Assembly (NCBI RefSeq): GCF_036503815.1
Contig: NZ_AP027767.1
Coordinates: forward strand, 1 to 34,997
Direction of reading: 5' to 3'
DNA: 34,997 bases
Origin: Escherichia coli
GTDB lineage: Bacteria; Pseudomonadota; Gammaproteobacteria; Enterobacterales; Enterobacteriaceae
Shown: piece by piece, positions 21,026-29,613 of the stretch
Layout of the letters: every line of letters begins with the position of its first letter
Numbering within the stretch: position 1 is the first letter of the stretch
Notes under the pieces: generated by a model
The model's input: only the letters and a program-made list of their open reading frames with translations
What the model was told of the DNA's origin: nothing
The model's database searches: none
Translations under genes and position numbers: made by a program

Positions 21026-21113
21026 GTTAGGTGTAGAGTAACCTTCTCCGGTCAGAGCCACCAACTCAAGACTGGAAAACGCAAAAAAGCCCGATTACCA
21101 GTCGGGTTTTTTT
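21026..21113 (+). ncRNA. Candidate ~88-nt antisense RNA (type I antitoxin)
   Basis: Bounded by the promoter above and a rho-independent terminator CCCGA/TCGGG plus T7 (21090-21113). Its first 34 nt (GTTAGGTGTAGAGT...) repeat 20792-20825. It can therefore pair with the toxin mRNA leader over ~33 nt with 14 perfect pairs at the 5' end, two G-U pairs and only two mismatches. It is divergent from the toxin gene, as in zor/orz and tisB/istR. Confidence 0.6.
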
Positions 21114-21398
21114 GTGCCTGTCGTTCGGCTGTAGTTCCGTTTTTTCTCCTTCATTTGAGGGATTTTTCTTTCATTTTTTTTGTTGCTTCCAATACTGCCT
21201 GTCGCGTTGGCCAACAGCTTGACGCGTTACCGGCATTTTCATTACTCAATATTTTTCAGTGAATTAAAATGCAACAGCGACAGAAAAGGACATTCAGCTT
21301 TTTAGATGAATGCTATAGCAACGGTGTGCTACGTAAAATCTGCGAAAAAAGCAGGGGTAGGGTAGGTTATTTTTCACGTAGCAACGCCATCTGGCACT
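21114..21398. other. Intergenic region before the IS26 insertion
   Basis: No convincing gene. A 45-codon plus-strand frame at 21269-21406 (MQQRQKRTFSFL...) lacks a ribosome-binding site. The DNA is T-rich with short repeats. Confidence 0.4.
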
Positions 21399-21445
21399 GT
21401 ACATAGGTATGTCACACAGACATACCTATGTGTATGTCTGTGTGA
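21399..21445. repeat. Third par-type repeat cluster, interrupted by IS26
   Basis: GTACATAGGTATGTCACACA then GACATACCTATGTGTATGTC, and it resumes after IS26 as TGATGTATAC (22271-22280). It shares the GTATGTC core with the arrays around parA. Confidence 0.6.
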
Positions 21446-22265
21446 GGCACTGTTGCAAAGTTAGCGATGAGGCAGCCTTTTGTCTTATTCAAAGGCCTTA
21501 CATTTCAAAAACTCTGCTTACCAGGCGCATTTCGCCCAGGGGATCACCATAATAAAATGCTGAGGCCTGGCCTTTGCGTAGTGCACGCATCACCTCAATA
21601 CCTTTGATGGTGGCGTAAGCCGTCTTCATGGATTTAAATCCCAGCGTGGCGCCGATTATCCGTTTCAGTTTGCCATGATCGCATTCAATCACGTTGTTCC
21701 GGTACTTAATCTGTCGGTGTTCAACGTCAGACGGGCACCGGCCTTCGCGTTTGAGCAGAGCAAGCGCGCGACCATAGGCGGGCGCTTTATCCGTGTTGAT
21801 GAATCGCGGGATCTGCCACTTCTTCACGTTGTTGAGGATTTTACCCAGAAACCGGTATGCAGCTTTGCTGTTACGACGGGAGGAGAGATAAAAATCGACA
21901 GTGCGGCCCCGGCTGTCGACGGCCCGGTACAGATACGCCCAGCGGCCATTGACCTTCACGTAGGTTTCATCCATGTGCCACGGGCAAAGATCGGAAGGGT
22001 TACGCCAGTACCAGCGCAGCCGTTTTTCCATTTCAGGCGCATAACGCTGAACCCAGCGGTAAATCGTGGAGTGATCGACATTCACTCCGCGTTCAGCCAG
22101 CATCTCCTGCAGCTCACGGTAACTGATGCCGTATTTGCAGTACCAGCGTACGGCCCACAGAATGATGTCACGCTGAAAATGCCGGCCTTTGAATGGGTTC
22201 ATGTGCAGCTCCATCAGCAAAAGGGGATGATAAGTTTATCACCACCGACTATTTGCAACAGTGCC
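21446..22265 (-). mobile_element. IS26: IS26 (IS6 family), complete, with 8-bp target duplication
   Basis: 820 bp with terminal inverted repeats GGCACTGTTGCAAA (21446-21459) and TTTGCAACAGTGCC (22252-22265). Flanked by CTGTGTGA on both sides (21438-21445 and 22266-22273), so it arrived by simple transposition and has not moved flanking DNA since. Confidence 0.97.
21498..22202 (-). CDS. tnpA: IS26 transposase
   Basis: A 234-aa DDE transposase from the usual start MNPFKGRHFQ at 22202; a 6-codon upstream extension is ignored. The N-terminal helix-turn-helix (YRELQEMLAERGVNVDHSTIYRW) is followed by the catalytic D-D-E core: MDETYVKV, FINTDKAPAY and the E in NNVIECDHGKLK. The sequence looks identical to the standard IS26 protein. 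Confidence 0.97.
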   Translation of the reverse strand: MNPFKGRHFQRDIILWAVRWYCKYGISYRELQEMLAERGVNVDHSTIYRWVQRYAPEMEKRLRWYWRNPSDLCPWHMDETYVKVNGRWAYLYRAVDSRGRTVDFYLSSRRNSKAAYRFLGKILNNVKKWQIPRFINTDKAPAYGRALALLKREGRCPSDVEHRQIKYRNNVIECDHGKLKRIIGATLGFKSMKTAYATIKGIEVMRALRKGQASAFYYGDPLGEMRLVSRVFEM

Positions 22266-22288
22266 CTGTGTGATGTATACTTGGCGGG

Positions 22289-22753
22289 TTATTCTGCCTG
22301 TTCCGGCTTAGTTTTCTCAATGAGGAAATCTTCCATGAAATGCCCCTCATCAAGCAGCTTCTGTAAAGCAAGCGGACGCTTGCCATTACCAGACCATTCT
22401 CTGATCTCGCCATTTTCATCCTTAAAGCGGTATTTAGCCTTTCTTACTCCGCCTTTGGCTTTCCGCCTGGTTTTTACTGTATCTGCTGTTACAGGAGCAA
22501 GGAGTGATTCGGGATCAAGACCTAAAGATATGATGTATTCAATGGCCTGCTGACGTTTGGCTTCAAGTTCCTGGCGTTCAGCCGCTTCACGTTCAGCATC
22601 TTCACGACGTTCTTCAATAACAACGTTGAGCTTTTCCTGCATTTCGAGCAACTGCTCAAAATCAATCTCACGGGCAAAAACACGCAATGAACGAATATTC
22701 ATCATAGTACGGCTGATAATGCCGTATTCATCTTCTTTAGTCAGTTCGCTCAT
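22289..22753 (-). CDS. hns: H-NS-family nucleoid protein
   Basis: A 154-aa plasmid H-NS paralogue. The N-terminal coiled-coil oligomerisation part spans residues ~15-75 (LEMQEKLNVVIEERREDAEREAAERQ in part), and the C-terminal DNA-binding domain has YRFKDENGEIREWSGNGKRP (around residues 108-127), where W-S-G-x-G-K-R-P is the AT-hook-like core. It probably silences AT-rich plasmid and host genes and lowers the cost of carriage. It ends 24 bp from the IS26 right end and follows the hha-like gene by 17 bp. Confidence 0.93.
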   Translation of the reverse strand: MSELTKEDEYGIISRTMMNIRSLRVFAREIDFEQLLEMQEKLNVVIEERREDAEREAAERQELEAKRQQAIEYIISLGLDPESLLAPVTADTVKTRRKAKGGVRKAKYRFKDENGEIREWSGNGKRPLALQKLLDEGHFMEDFLIEKTKPEQAE

Positions 22754-22770
22754 ATAATTAATCCTCTTAT

Positions 22771-22977
22771 TTAGTGTACGTACTTCCAGACGCCGGAAGG
22801 CACCTTATCATAAAGTTTATTCATCACCAGTTCTGCTCGGCGATGATCTGCGGCAGAATAAAATGCCTCTGATTCTGATAAAGGCAGTTTGTAACGGTTA
22901 ATCTCAATAACTTTTTCAAGAGTATCTCTTGATGTACATTTTCTTAACTGAAAAAGCCATTCCTGCTTTGTTTTCAC
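22771..22977 (-). CDS. hha: Hha/YmoA-family modulator
   Basis: A 68-aa protein with the Hha pattern: LFQLRKCTSRDTLEKVIEINR, then LPLSESEAFYSAADHRRAEL and the C-terminal W in PSGVWKYV. It partners H-NS to silence horizontally acquired genes. Its start overlaps the topB stop by 4 bp (ATGA), linking it to that gene. The hns-like gene follows. Confidence 0.93.
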   Translation of the reverse strand: MKTKQEWLFQLRKCTSRDTLEKVIEINRYKLPLSESEAFYSAADHRRAELVMNKLYDKVPSGVWKYVH

Positions 22978-25127
22978 TTCTTAGCCCTTGCCGGAAAACC
23001 CAGCTTCCCTGTTTTCTTATCCTCAAGGACAAGAACTGTATCATACGTTCCACCACTTTTCTTTTTAAATCCCTTAATCAAATCGGTTTTCCCTGATTTA
23101 ACCAGTTTTTCGGCCTGTGCCTGGGTGATTTTCTTACCAGAAAACTCACTCCAGATTTTAAATTCACATCCGGTACAGAAATAACCTTTCGGCCTGATAA
23201 CAATATGTTTACCACAGGAAGGGCAGGGAGAGTCCAGGCGTTGAAACTGCCCTGCTGGCGCAGCGGGTTCAATCTTCATCTCGCCCAGGTCAACATCAGA
23301 AATCATGCCTGTCAGTTCACCGTACAGATCATTAATAAACTGTTCAACCGTCAGGTCGCCATTTTCTATGGCAGCCTGCTTTTCAGACCATAATGCTGTC
23401 ATATCAGGATTAACCGCTATACCAGGCAGGGCATCAATAAGCGCATATCCGGTATCAGTAGGAATAAGTTTCCCTTTTTCCAGCGTGATATAGTTTCTTT
23501 TCTTCAGCGTTTCCAGAATGGCTGCGCGGGTAGCTGGCGTACCAATGCCACCATGTTCATCTTTTTTGTCTTTATCCTTATCCTTCAACAATTTTTTAAT
23601 TGTTGGATCAGTGACAAAATCCGCGACACGAACAAGCGCAGCAAGCAAGGAGGCTTCGGTGAATAACGGCGGCGGTGTTGTTTTCTTCTCATTAACAATA
23701 ACTTCTTTTGTCGTCAGTGTTTCTCCTGTGCGAATTTTACAGAGCAGTTCAAAAGCGGAATCATCATTATCTTCTGATTCACCTTCGTCTGTGGTTTCCG
23801 CGCCAAGAAACGCCTCAAATCCGCTGTCAGTTGTTTTTCTGGCACGGGCATAGAACGACTCATCACCACACTGAATGGCAACCGATACTTCCTGGTATGC
23901 TTTTTCAGGCATGAACTGAACAAGATAGTGTTGTGCGATCGCCAGGTAAACATTGCGCTCGTCGGTGCTGAGTGCGTTAACATCAGGCACACTGGCGGTC
24001 GGGATTATCGCAGTATGCGCAGTCACCTTTGCACTGTTAAACGCTTTGCTTTTACGTGCAGAATCAATATCCAGCGACTGAGGAAAGACTGATTTCAGGG
24101 CATCGATAACCTGCGGCGCTTCGCTGAATTGTTCATCTGAAAGATATGAGCAGTCAGAGCGGTTATACGTAATTGCTTTATATTTTTCGCGTAGTTGTTG
24201 CGTAATATCCAGCGTTTTTTGTGCCGTCATTTTAAACTTCTTGTTCATGTATTGCTGGAGTCTGACCAGATTAAACGGCAACGGCGCAGCCGTTTTTTTA
24301 TCATCAGTTGCTGCTGCTTCAACTGTAGCCGGTTTTCCTGCAAGGGATGCAGCCGTTCCGTCTGCCCACGCTTTATCAAGTAATTTACGGTCTGTCAGCG
24401 GAGCAAATTCCCCTGGCTTCCAGTTCGCCCTGATAACATCAGCACCACGCTGAAAGACTCCGGTCATGGTGTAGTAAAAACTGGATTTATGGTTCTGGTT
24501 AGCACGGGTACGATTCACAATCAGGCCAAGAACGGGAGTCTGGACGCGCCCGACAGACAGAACGCCCTGATATCCTCTGGCTTTTGCCGGAATGGTGTAC
24601 GCACGTGTCATAGAGAAGCCATAGACGGCATCGGCAACTGACCGCGCCAACGCCTTAAGGTAAAGTCCTTTGAAATCACGATTGTCTTTAAGATTTGCCA
24701 GTGCCTTTTTCACTGCCGGAAGCGTGTTGTCGTTAATCAGAACGCGCTTTACGGGTTTTGTGTTGCCTGCATATTCCAGGACTTCATCAACCAGTAGCTG
24801 TCCCTCATCATCAGGATCGCCAGCGTGAACAATTTCAGTCACGTCTCCACGTCTGATAAGTTCGAGAATCGTTTTAACCTGTTTTGCTGCACTTTCAACA
24901 GGCTGATACTTCACGGGATAAAGACGTAAAGGAAGCGTTTCAACCTTCCAGGCTTTGTATTCAGGATTATAGTTTTCCGGCGGTTGTGATTCGATAATAT
25001 GACCAAAACAGTTAGTCACAATGGCGTTATCACTTTCAAACCAGCCATCATGGCGGGTAAAATTGCCACCAAGTGCCTTAACAATATCATTTGCTACTGC
25101 GGGTTTTTCTGCGATAAAAAGTCTCAT
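22974..25127 (-). CDS. topB: DNA topoisomerase III (TopB-like)
   Basis: A 717-aa type IA topoisomerase that decatenates DNA and may help replication or conjugation. The N-terminal TOPRIM region begins MRLFIAEKPAVANDIVKAL, with the acidic metal site HAGDPDDEGQLLVDE at ~101-115. SVGRVQTPVLGL follows at ~191-202, and the active-site tyrosine is Y321 in ITYNRSDC. A C-terminal Cys4 zinc finger spans ~635-654 (CPSC-16 residues-C-TGC). The length fits plasmid TraE/TopB-type enzymes. It overlaps hha and starts 4 bp after the upstream 190-aa gene. Confidence 0.95.
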   Translation of the reverse strand: MRLFIAEKPAVANDIVKALGGNFTRHDGWFESDNAIVTNCFGHIIESQPPENYNPEYKAWKVETLPLRLYPVKYQPVESAAKQVKTILELIRRGDVTEIVHAGDPDDEGQLLVDEVLEYAGNTKPVKRVLINDNTLPAVKKALANLKDNRDFKGLYLKALARSVADAVYGFSMTRAYTIPAKARGYQGVLSVGRVQTPVLGLIVNRTRANQNHKSSFYYTMTGVFQRGADVIRANWKPGEFAPLTDRKLLDKAWADGTAASLAGKPATVEAAATDDKKTAAPLPFNLVRLQQYMNKKFKMTAQKTLDITQQLREKYKAITYNRSDCSYLSDEQFSEAPQVIDALKSVFPQSLDIDSARKSKAFNSAKVTAHTAIIPTASVPDVNALSTDERNVYLAIAQHYLVQFMPEKAYQEVSVAIQCGDESFYARARKTTDSGFEAFLGAETTDEGESEDNDDSAFELLCKIRTGETLTTKEVIVNEKKTTPPPLFTEASLLAALVRVADFVTDPTIKKLLKDKDKDKKDEHGGIGTPATRAAILETLKKRNYITLEKGKLIPTDTGYALIDALPGIAVNPDMTALWSEKQAAIENGDLTVEQFINDLYGELTGMISDVDLGEMKIEPAAPAGQFQRLDSPCPSCGKHIVIRPKGYFCTGCEFKIWSEFSGKKITQAQAEKLVKSGKTDLIKGFKKKSGGTYDTVLVLEDKKTGKLGFPARAKK

Positions 25128-25131
25128 TTTG

Positions 25132-25704
25132 TTATCCTTTACATTGAATTAATCTTTTGGCACAACGGATAGCGCGTTCTTCCGATACTGTATGTTGCCA
25201 GTTATCTTTACTTACTACTCTGAATCTGCGCTCACAGCCATTAAAGGCAAAAATTCCCTCACGGTTAAGTATATTAGTTGCAATATCCCACTCTTTAATT
25301 CTCAAAAAGGCTGTTACAGCAAAACCAGAATACGAAGCAATTTTTGAAATGATGCATTCATCAGCTTTTATTAACGCGGCAAAAGGAACTATCTTTTGAT
25401 GACCACACGAAATCAGAGGGAGTGTGTGAATATCATAATAAGCTATTGAATGACAATCCATGCGGGTATCATCAATAGCTGCCAGCCAGAATCCTGCCTG
25501 GTCTTTTATTTTTCTGCTAATATCTGAATCTGAAACACCAGGGTTTAATAAATATCCACCATAACAGATATGGAAGGGGTGAGCAGATTCATCAATATCA
25601 GGAAGTTCTTTTACCGGATTTTCTTTCCAGTCCTTCAGAACACCGAATTCAAGAGCATCCAGCAAAAACTTTCGTTCAAATCCATCAAACAATGCATATT
25701 GCAT
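25132..25704 (-). CDS. Hypothetical protein, 190 aa
   Basis: A soluble protein starting MQYALFDGFERKFLLDAL, with no signal peptide. It contains Cys and His residues in a pattern that could bind metal (HICYGG, CHSIAYYDIHTLPLISCGHQ), then a helical, basic C-terminal region (FRVVSKDNWQHTVSEERAIRCAKRL). It lies between a small secreted-protein frame and topB, and is likely co-transcribed. I do not recognise the family. Confidence 0.65.
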   Translation of the reverse strand: MQYALFDGFERKFLLDALEFGVLKDWKENPVKELPDIDESAHPFHICYGGYLLNPGVSDSDISRKIKDQAGFWLAAIDDTRMDCHSIAYYDIHTLPLISCGHQKIVPFAALIKADECIISKIASYSGFAVTAFLRIKEWDIATNILNREGIFAFNGCERRFRVVSKDNWQHTVSEERAIRCAKRLIQCKG

Positions 25705-25707
25705 GTG

Positions 25708-25914
25708 TTAATCCTCCAGGTAACTTAAATAGTCAGGTTGTGCCCCGTTCTTTTTATAAAGTTCTTCCCTTTCCTCTATATCTTCATCTGCTTCCTGAAC
25801 GCTCAGATCGAGGGTTCCTTTCAAAAAGGCACGAGCATTTTTTATTACATCCACTTATGCACTACCAGCAGATAAGCACAATAAAATAGCTATAATAGAT
25901 TTGGTTACTTTCAT
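25708..25914 (-). pseudogene. Small secreted-protein gene with an in-frame stop after the signal peptide
   Basis: From ATG 25914, with GAGG upstream, the frame reads a signal peptide (MKVTKSIIAILLCLSAGSA, ending in an AxA-type site). It then hits TAA (25857-25855), followed in the same frame by 48 sense codons (VDVIKNARAFLKGTLDL..., EREELYKKNGAQPDYL) ending at 25710-25708. Either a nonsense mutation cut one 68-aa gene, or the GTG after the stop restarts translation. The downstream stop lies 3 bp before the next gene. Confidence 0.65.
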
Positions 25915-26014
25915 TTCTAACCTCAGTGATTGTAACTAATCATCACATTTCGTTGGCGCGAAATGTGATACTTGCAGTACCCTGATACCCGTTGGCGCGG
26001 TTATCAGGTTTTAA

Positions 26015-26320
26015 TTAACCTCTGACACGACCAAACTTACTCATGATTTTTGATATAGCAGCAGGATCAGCCGTTGAACACTGATTCAGAAATGCTTTAC
26101 GGGCATCAAAAGTTTTACTCCAGCGAATGCTTCCTTTTTTCTTTTTCAGAATATTAAAAAAATCCTTTTCAGCACTTCTGCATTCACTCCCTCCACCTTG
26201 CCCGACTGCTTTTCCATATAAGCAAAGTACCGAAGCGCAAGGGTCAGATGCATTAGCATTTGTTGATATTAATCCTAACGCCAGCAAGGCTGGTAAAACC
26301 ACTCTATTTTTTCCAGTCAT
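26015..26320 (-). CDS. TrbM/KikA-family secreted protein
   Basis: A 101-aa protein with a signal peptide (VVLPALLALGLISTNANA, cleaved before SDPC). The mature domain has the TrbM pattern: DPCASVLCLYG, a central Cys-bearing GGGSECRSAEKDFF, an aromatic W-S-K-T-F-D-A-R-K-A-F-L-NQC segment, and a C-terminal ISKIMSKFG. Such proteins are common in conjugative operons and are thought to help pilus assembly or stability; the exact role is unknown. It overlaps the Cag12-like gene by 17 bp and ends the T4SS operon. Confidence 0.85.
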   Translation of the reverse strand: MTGKNRVVLPALLALGLISTNANASDPCASVLCLYGKAVGQGGGSECRSAEKDFFNILKKKKGSIRWSKTFDARKAFLNQCSTADPAAISKIMSKFGRVRG

Positions 26321-26726
26321 TTTTCACCTCATTTTGTGCTTTAATGAAAACTATTTTTACCTGTTCAGGTAAAAAACTTTTCTCGTTTCGCCATTCCACG
26401 ACTGCTGTTGCCCCTTCCATCTTCAACAGATCTCTGATTCGAAACCACAGCCCAGCATCATGTGTTGTCACTACAATCCTGTCCGCATGAGCCAGAGCGT
26501 AATAAAACGTCGGCGTTCTGGCCTGTACTCCGGATAAGGAAGTGATCTCATAAACCCATCCTTTACCGCTAACGTCTGACTTTATGACACCGTGAAAATC
26601 GGGGACATATGGCAATGAGGGATTGATCACTTCATTTGCCTTTTCAAACTGCACGGGTGTTGGCTCTGGCGGTGATGAACAACCAGCAAGAATGGAAATC
26701 AATAAAAACACTAACTTCTTCATCAT
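26304..26726 (-). CDS. Cag12-like T4SS lipoprotein
   Basis: A 140-aa lipoprotein with a lipobox in ILAGCSSPPEP (Cys 16). The mature part (VQFEKANEVINPSLPYV, KGWVYEITSLSG, VVTTHDAGLWFRIRDLL) matches the domain annotated as Cag12 in enterobacterial plasmids. It sits between virD4 and the TrbM-like gene, with an 8-bp gap and an overlap respectively, so it belongs to the T4SS operon. Likely an outer-membrane or periplasmic accessory; the mechanism is unknown. Confidence 0.75.
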   Translation of the reverse strand: MMKKLVFLLISILAGCSSPPEPTPVQFEKANEVINPSLPYVPDFHGVIKSDVSGKGWVYEITSLSGVQARTPTFYYALAHADRIVVTTHDAGLWFRIRDLLKMEGATAVVEWRNEKSFLPEQVKIVFIKAQNEVKNDWKK

Positions 26727-26734
26727 GTTCTCCT

Positions 26735-28597
26735 TTATGCCGCTTTATCGAGATCAGGAACATCTTTTACTACCAGATACCCTTTTGCGACGATTTCATT
26801 TTCAAATACTTTCTGTGGAGGCATAACCAGCTTTCCTTTCTTCCTGGGGAAAATGTTTGCAAGTTCCGGAGCAACCTTCACAAAGTCACCAAAGAAATAC
26901 TCATTGAGATAGTAGAATGCCTTTTCACAACGAATCGGGTTTTCTCCCTTCATTGCCAGGATTTCTTCACTAAATTTCAGTGTAAGTAGTTCATTTGTTG
27001 TTACCAGTGGACGCTCAATAAGGCTTTCTGATTCAGATCTCGATGTTCCTCCACGACTACGACTTTTGCTTTTCGAACCGATAGTTACTGTTCGTGTCCC
27101 CATCGCTTCTGATAACTCCCGCGCATCTTTAACATCAGAAGCGGAATAAACAATTTTGCAGGGTGCACTTGCCAGTAATGTTTTACTGCCTGCATAACTG
27201 TAGATTTCCTCAAGCTGAGAGCCGACCTGGTAAACAATCAACAATTTCAGCTTGTAACCAGCAATGAGACCAGATTTACTCTTGATGTAATCTACAGCAC
27301 CAATTGACGGGAATTCATCCAGTAGAAAAAGGCAGTCATGCTTTATTTCCGGATCATCCGTTGGCATCTTTTCAAGATTCACCTGTATAGCAAGCTGAAA
27401 GAAAATATTTGTTATTTTTTCAGCCAACCTGGCATTATCACCAGAAATACAGAAATAAATTGTCATCCGCTTTTTCCGCACCTGCCGCAAATCAAAATCA
27501 TTTCCATCAGTAGCATTTGCCACATTGGGGTTAGCAAACGGTGATAATCCATTAAGAAAGTTGCTTTTGAGTTGTGCTTTTGTTTTATCCTCCATCTCAA
27601 TGAATGCCTTAAGGCCAGCGACACCAATATCAGCAAGCGTTTTGTCTTTCCCCCTTAATTCTGAACGAATATCATTCATGAATGAAAGAAGATGTTCGGG
27701 TTCTGCACGCTCAAAAAGCTGATTAATTTTAGACATTGAGAAGACAGGCTCAATATCAAGCGTTTTTAGTCCAGCCTTATCATTCTTAATCATAAACCAT
27801 AAAGCGACAGCATAAGATTTAAAAACACCACCCGCCGTCTTATTAAGATAGCTACCAGCATCCGCACCATCTGTCTTATAGGGGTAAATAATCAACGAAA
27901 GATTTTCAAGCTGATTAAAACCTTCACTCGTTCCCATGCTGACATAATACAAAGGGTTAAAGCGGTGCGTTACCGAACTAAAGGGATCAAATTTATAAAC
28001 CTCATGACCTAAAATCACCTTCCTGATAAGACTGGTGATATTAAAACACTCCCTTTTTGGATCGAGAATAATAACACTCCACCAGTACTTCATAAGATTA
28101 GTGATGACTATACCAGCACCTTTACCAGCCCTTGTTCCGGCTCCCATAGCACTGAATGCTGCTCCCACATAGCGTATGATTTTCTTGTCTTTTATACCAA
28201 CGATAATCCCGTCTTTTTCGTCACCGTCAAGCGTGAAACTGTTAGACTCACGAATATCATTAATTGTTGCAAATCGCGCATCACCGAAAATATTTTCTTT
28301 CTTCTCGTTCAGTTTTATCAACGCCGCAACAGGGATGATAAGAGACACGACAAATCCTGCTCCAAGTGCAACAAAGGCTAAAACTCTGATATCCGTAGTC
28401 ACAACAGATAAAGTAAGGCTGTCTGTAAAAATATCCATCCTGTACGCATCAATGGATCTGAACACAGCCTTCAATGGTTTCAGATTCTTTATCTGGCTGA
28501 AGTAAAGCACAAAGAAAATAAATGAACCTGCAAACCATGCCGCAACAAGCATAACAGCGAATATAAAAACAGATTGCGACTTATTAAAAGTTTTCAC
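26735..28597 (-). CDS. taxB: Type IV coupling protein VirD4/TaxB
   Basis: Hexameric ATPase that brings the relaxosome to the secretion channel, 620 aa. Two N-terminal transmembrane helices (VFIFAVMLVAAWFAGSFIFF, VLAFVALGAGFVVSLIIPV) anchor it. Walker A is at residues 152-162 (GAGTRAGKGAG) and Walker B is FLLDEFPSIG near 424-433. The region around KIVYSASDVKDARELSEAMG is typical of VirD4. The C-terminal part ends in basic and acidic tails. Its start overlaps virB11 by 14 bp. Full length, no frameshift. Confidence 0.93.
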   Translation of the reverse strand: MKTFNKSQSVFIFAVMLVAAWFAGSFIFFVLYFSQIKNLKPLKAVFRSIDAYRMDIFTDSLTLSVVTTDIRVLAFVALGAGFVVSLIIPVAALIKLNEKKENIFGDARFATINDIRESNSFTLDGDEKDGIIVGIKDKKIIRYVGAAFSAMGAGTRAGKGAGIVITNLMKYWWSVIILDPKRECFNITSLIRKVILGHEVYKFDPFSSVTHRFNPLYYVSMGTSEGFNQLENLSLIIYPYKTDGADAGSYLNKTAGGVFKSYAVALWFMIKNDKAGLKTLDIEPVFSMSKINQLFERAEPEHLLSFMNDIRSELRGKDKTLADIGVAGLKAFIEMEDKTKAQLKSNFLNGLSPFANPNVANATDGNDFDLRQVRKKRMTIYFCISGDNARLAEKITNIFFQLAIQVNLEKMPTDDPEIKHDCLFLLDEFPSIGAVDYIKSKSGLIAGYKLKLLIVYQVGSQLEEIYSYAGSKTLLASAPCKIVYSASDVKDARELSEAMGTRTVTIGSKSKSRSRGGTSRSESESLIERPLVTTNELLTLKFSEEILAMKGENPIRCEKAFYYLNEYFFGDFVKVAPELANIFPRKKGKLVMPPQKVFENEIVAKGYLVVKDVPDLDKAA

Positions 28598-29612
28598 ATT
28601 CAGCCCCTTTGTAATAGATGTCGCTCATATGCCTGACAACACCATCCCTGCCTACATGAACAACAATATCAATACTGTCCATAATGATTTTATGAAGAAC
28701 ATCAAAAGGAAGATTCTGACATTCTCTGTTCTGATAACATTTTGTCACCATCTGAATGATGGCATCTTTTGCCGAGGCCGCGTGAATGGACGTCATGCTT
28801 CCACTGTGACCAGAACCAGCAACTTTCACAAAATCCCAGGCATCGCCACCTTTAATTTCCGCCAGTAAAATTCTGTCAGGTTTCATCCTCAAACAGGATT
28901 TGATTAATTTCGCTGCTGTTATGATAGAGCCGGAATCACTGCCGGATTCCGAAGGGTAAAAAAGATGCACATAATTTTTATGGATAAAAAATTTGATTTC
29001 CTCTGCATCTTCAATCGTAATCAGCCGTGTATTCAATGGTATGAAATCGATAAGACTCTTCATATAAGTTGTTTTACCGGAACCCGTTGCTCCGGCAAAT
29101 ACAATGGTTTTCCCTGCTGCTACGGCAAGCTCCATAAAAGCAGCGATATTTCTCGCTCTGAATAAATCAAGAAGCTCATCATCGTATGTCCTGTGTTTTT
29201 TTCCTGACTGGACATAATCATAAAAACCGTTCGCCACATATTCTTTATGTGTTATCTGCCGTGTCGATGGTTTACGTATAGTGATTGAAATAGTATTTCT
29301 CTCACATGCAGGAGGAAAAACGACCTGTACACGTTCTCCTGATTCCAGTGTTGCTGAAAGTAATGGCTTGGTCTCGCCGATTTCATCTCCCCGAAATGAT
29401 GCCAGCGTATGAGAAAAACGTTTACAAAAATCAAAGGTCACACTGTCATTATTATGGAATGTCCAGTCACCATTAATTTCCGTCCAGATTTCACCAGGAC
29501 GGTTGACAGCAATTTCTGTTAGCCCTTCAATATCAAGAAAAGACTGGAATACTTGATTTTTATAAAAATCGAGCGATTTATTGCTAATGCTGACAGGAAT
29601 AACGCCACTCAT
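28584..29612 (-). CDS. virB11: VirB11-type traffic ATPase
   Basis: A 342-aa hexameric AAA-type ATPase of the T4SS inner face. N-terminal domain, then Walker A GATGSGKT (174-181), with DRILLAEIKGGDAWDF as Asp and Glu boxes and SGHSGSMTSIHAA as the His box (about 267-279). It ends in a small C-terminal helical part. It overlaps virD4 and starts 1 bp after the virB10 stop. All motifs are intact. Confidence 0.94.
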   Translation of the reverse strand: MSGVIPVSISNKSLDFYKNQVFQSFLDIEGLTEIAVNRPGEIWTEINGDWTFHNNDSVTFDFCKRFSHTLASFRGDEIGETKPLLSATLESGERVQVVFPPACERNTISITIRKPSTRQITHKEYVANGFYDYVQSGKKHRTYDDELLDLFRARNIAAFMELAVAAGKTIVFAGATGSGKTTYMKSLIDFIPLNTRLITIEDAEEIKFFIHKNYVHLFYPSESGSDSGSIITAAKLIKSCLRMKPDRILLAEIKGGDAWDFVKVAGSGHSGSMTSIHAASAKDAIIQMVTKCYQNRECQNLPFDVLHKIIMDSIDIVVHVGRDGVVRHMSDIYYKGAECENF

Positions 29613-29613
29613 A

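Noticed and set aside
21269..21406. 45-codon plus-strand frame (MQQRQKRTFSFL...).
   Set aside because: No ribosome-binding site, and it ends in the par-type repeats; kept only as a remark.
21675..22553. 292-aa plus-strand frame across IS26 and the hns-like gene.
   Set aside because: It is the shadow of the IS26 transposase and hns, both clear on the other strand.
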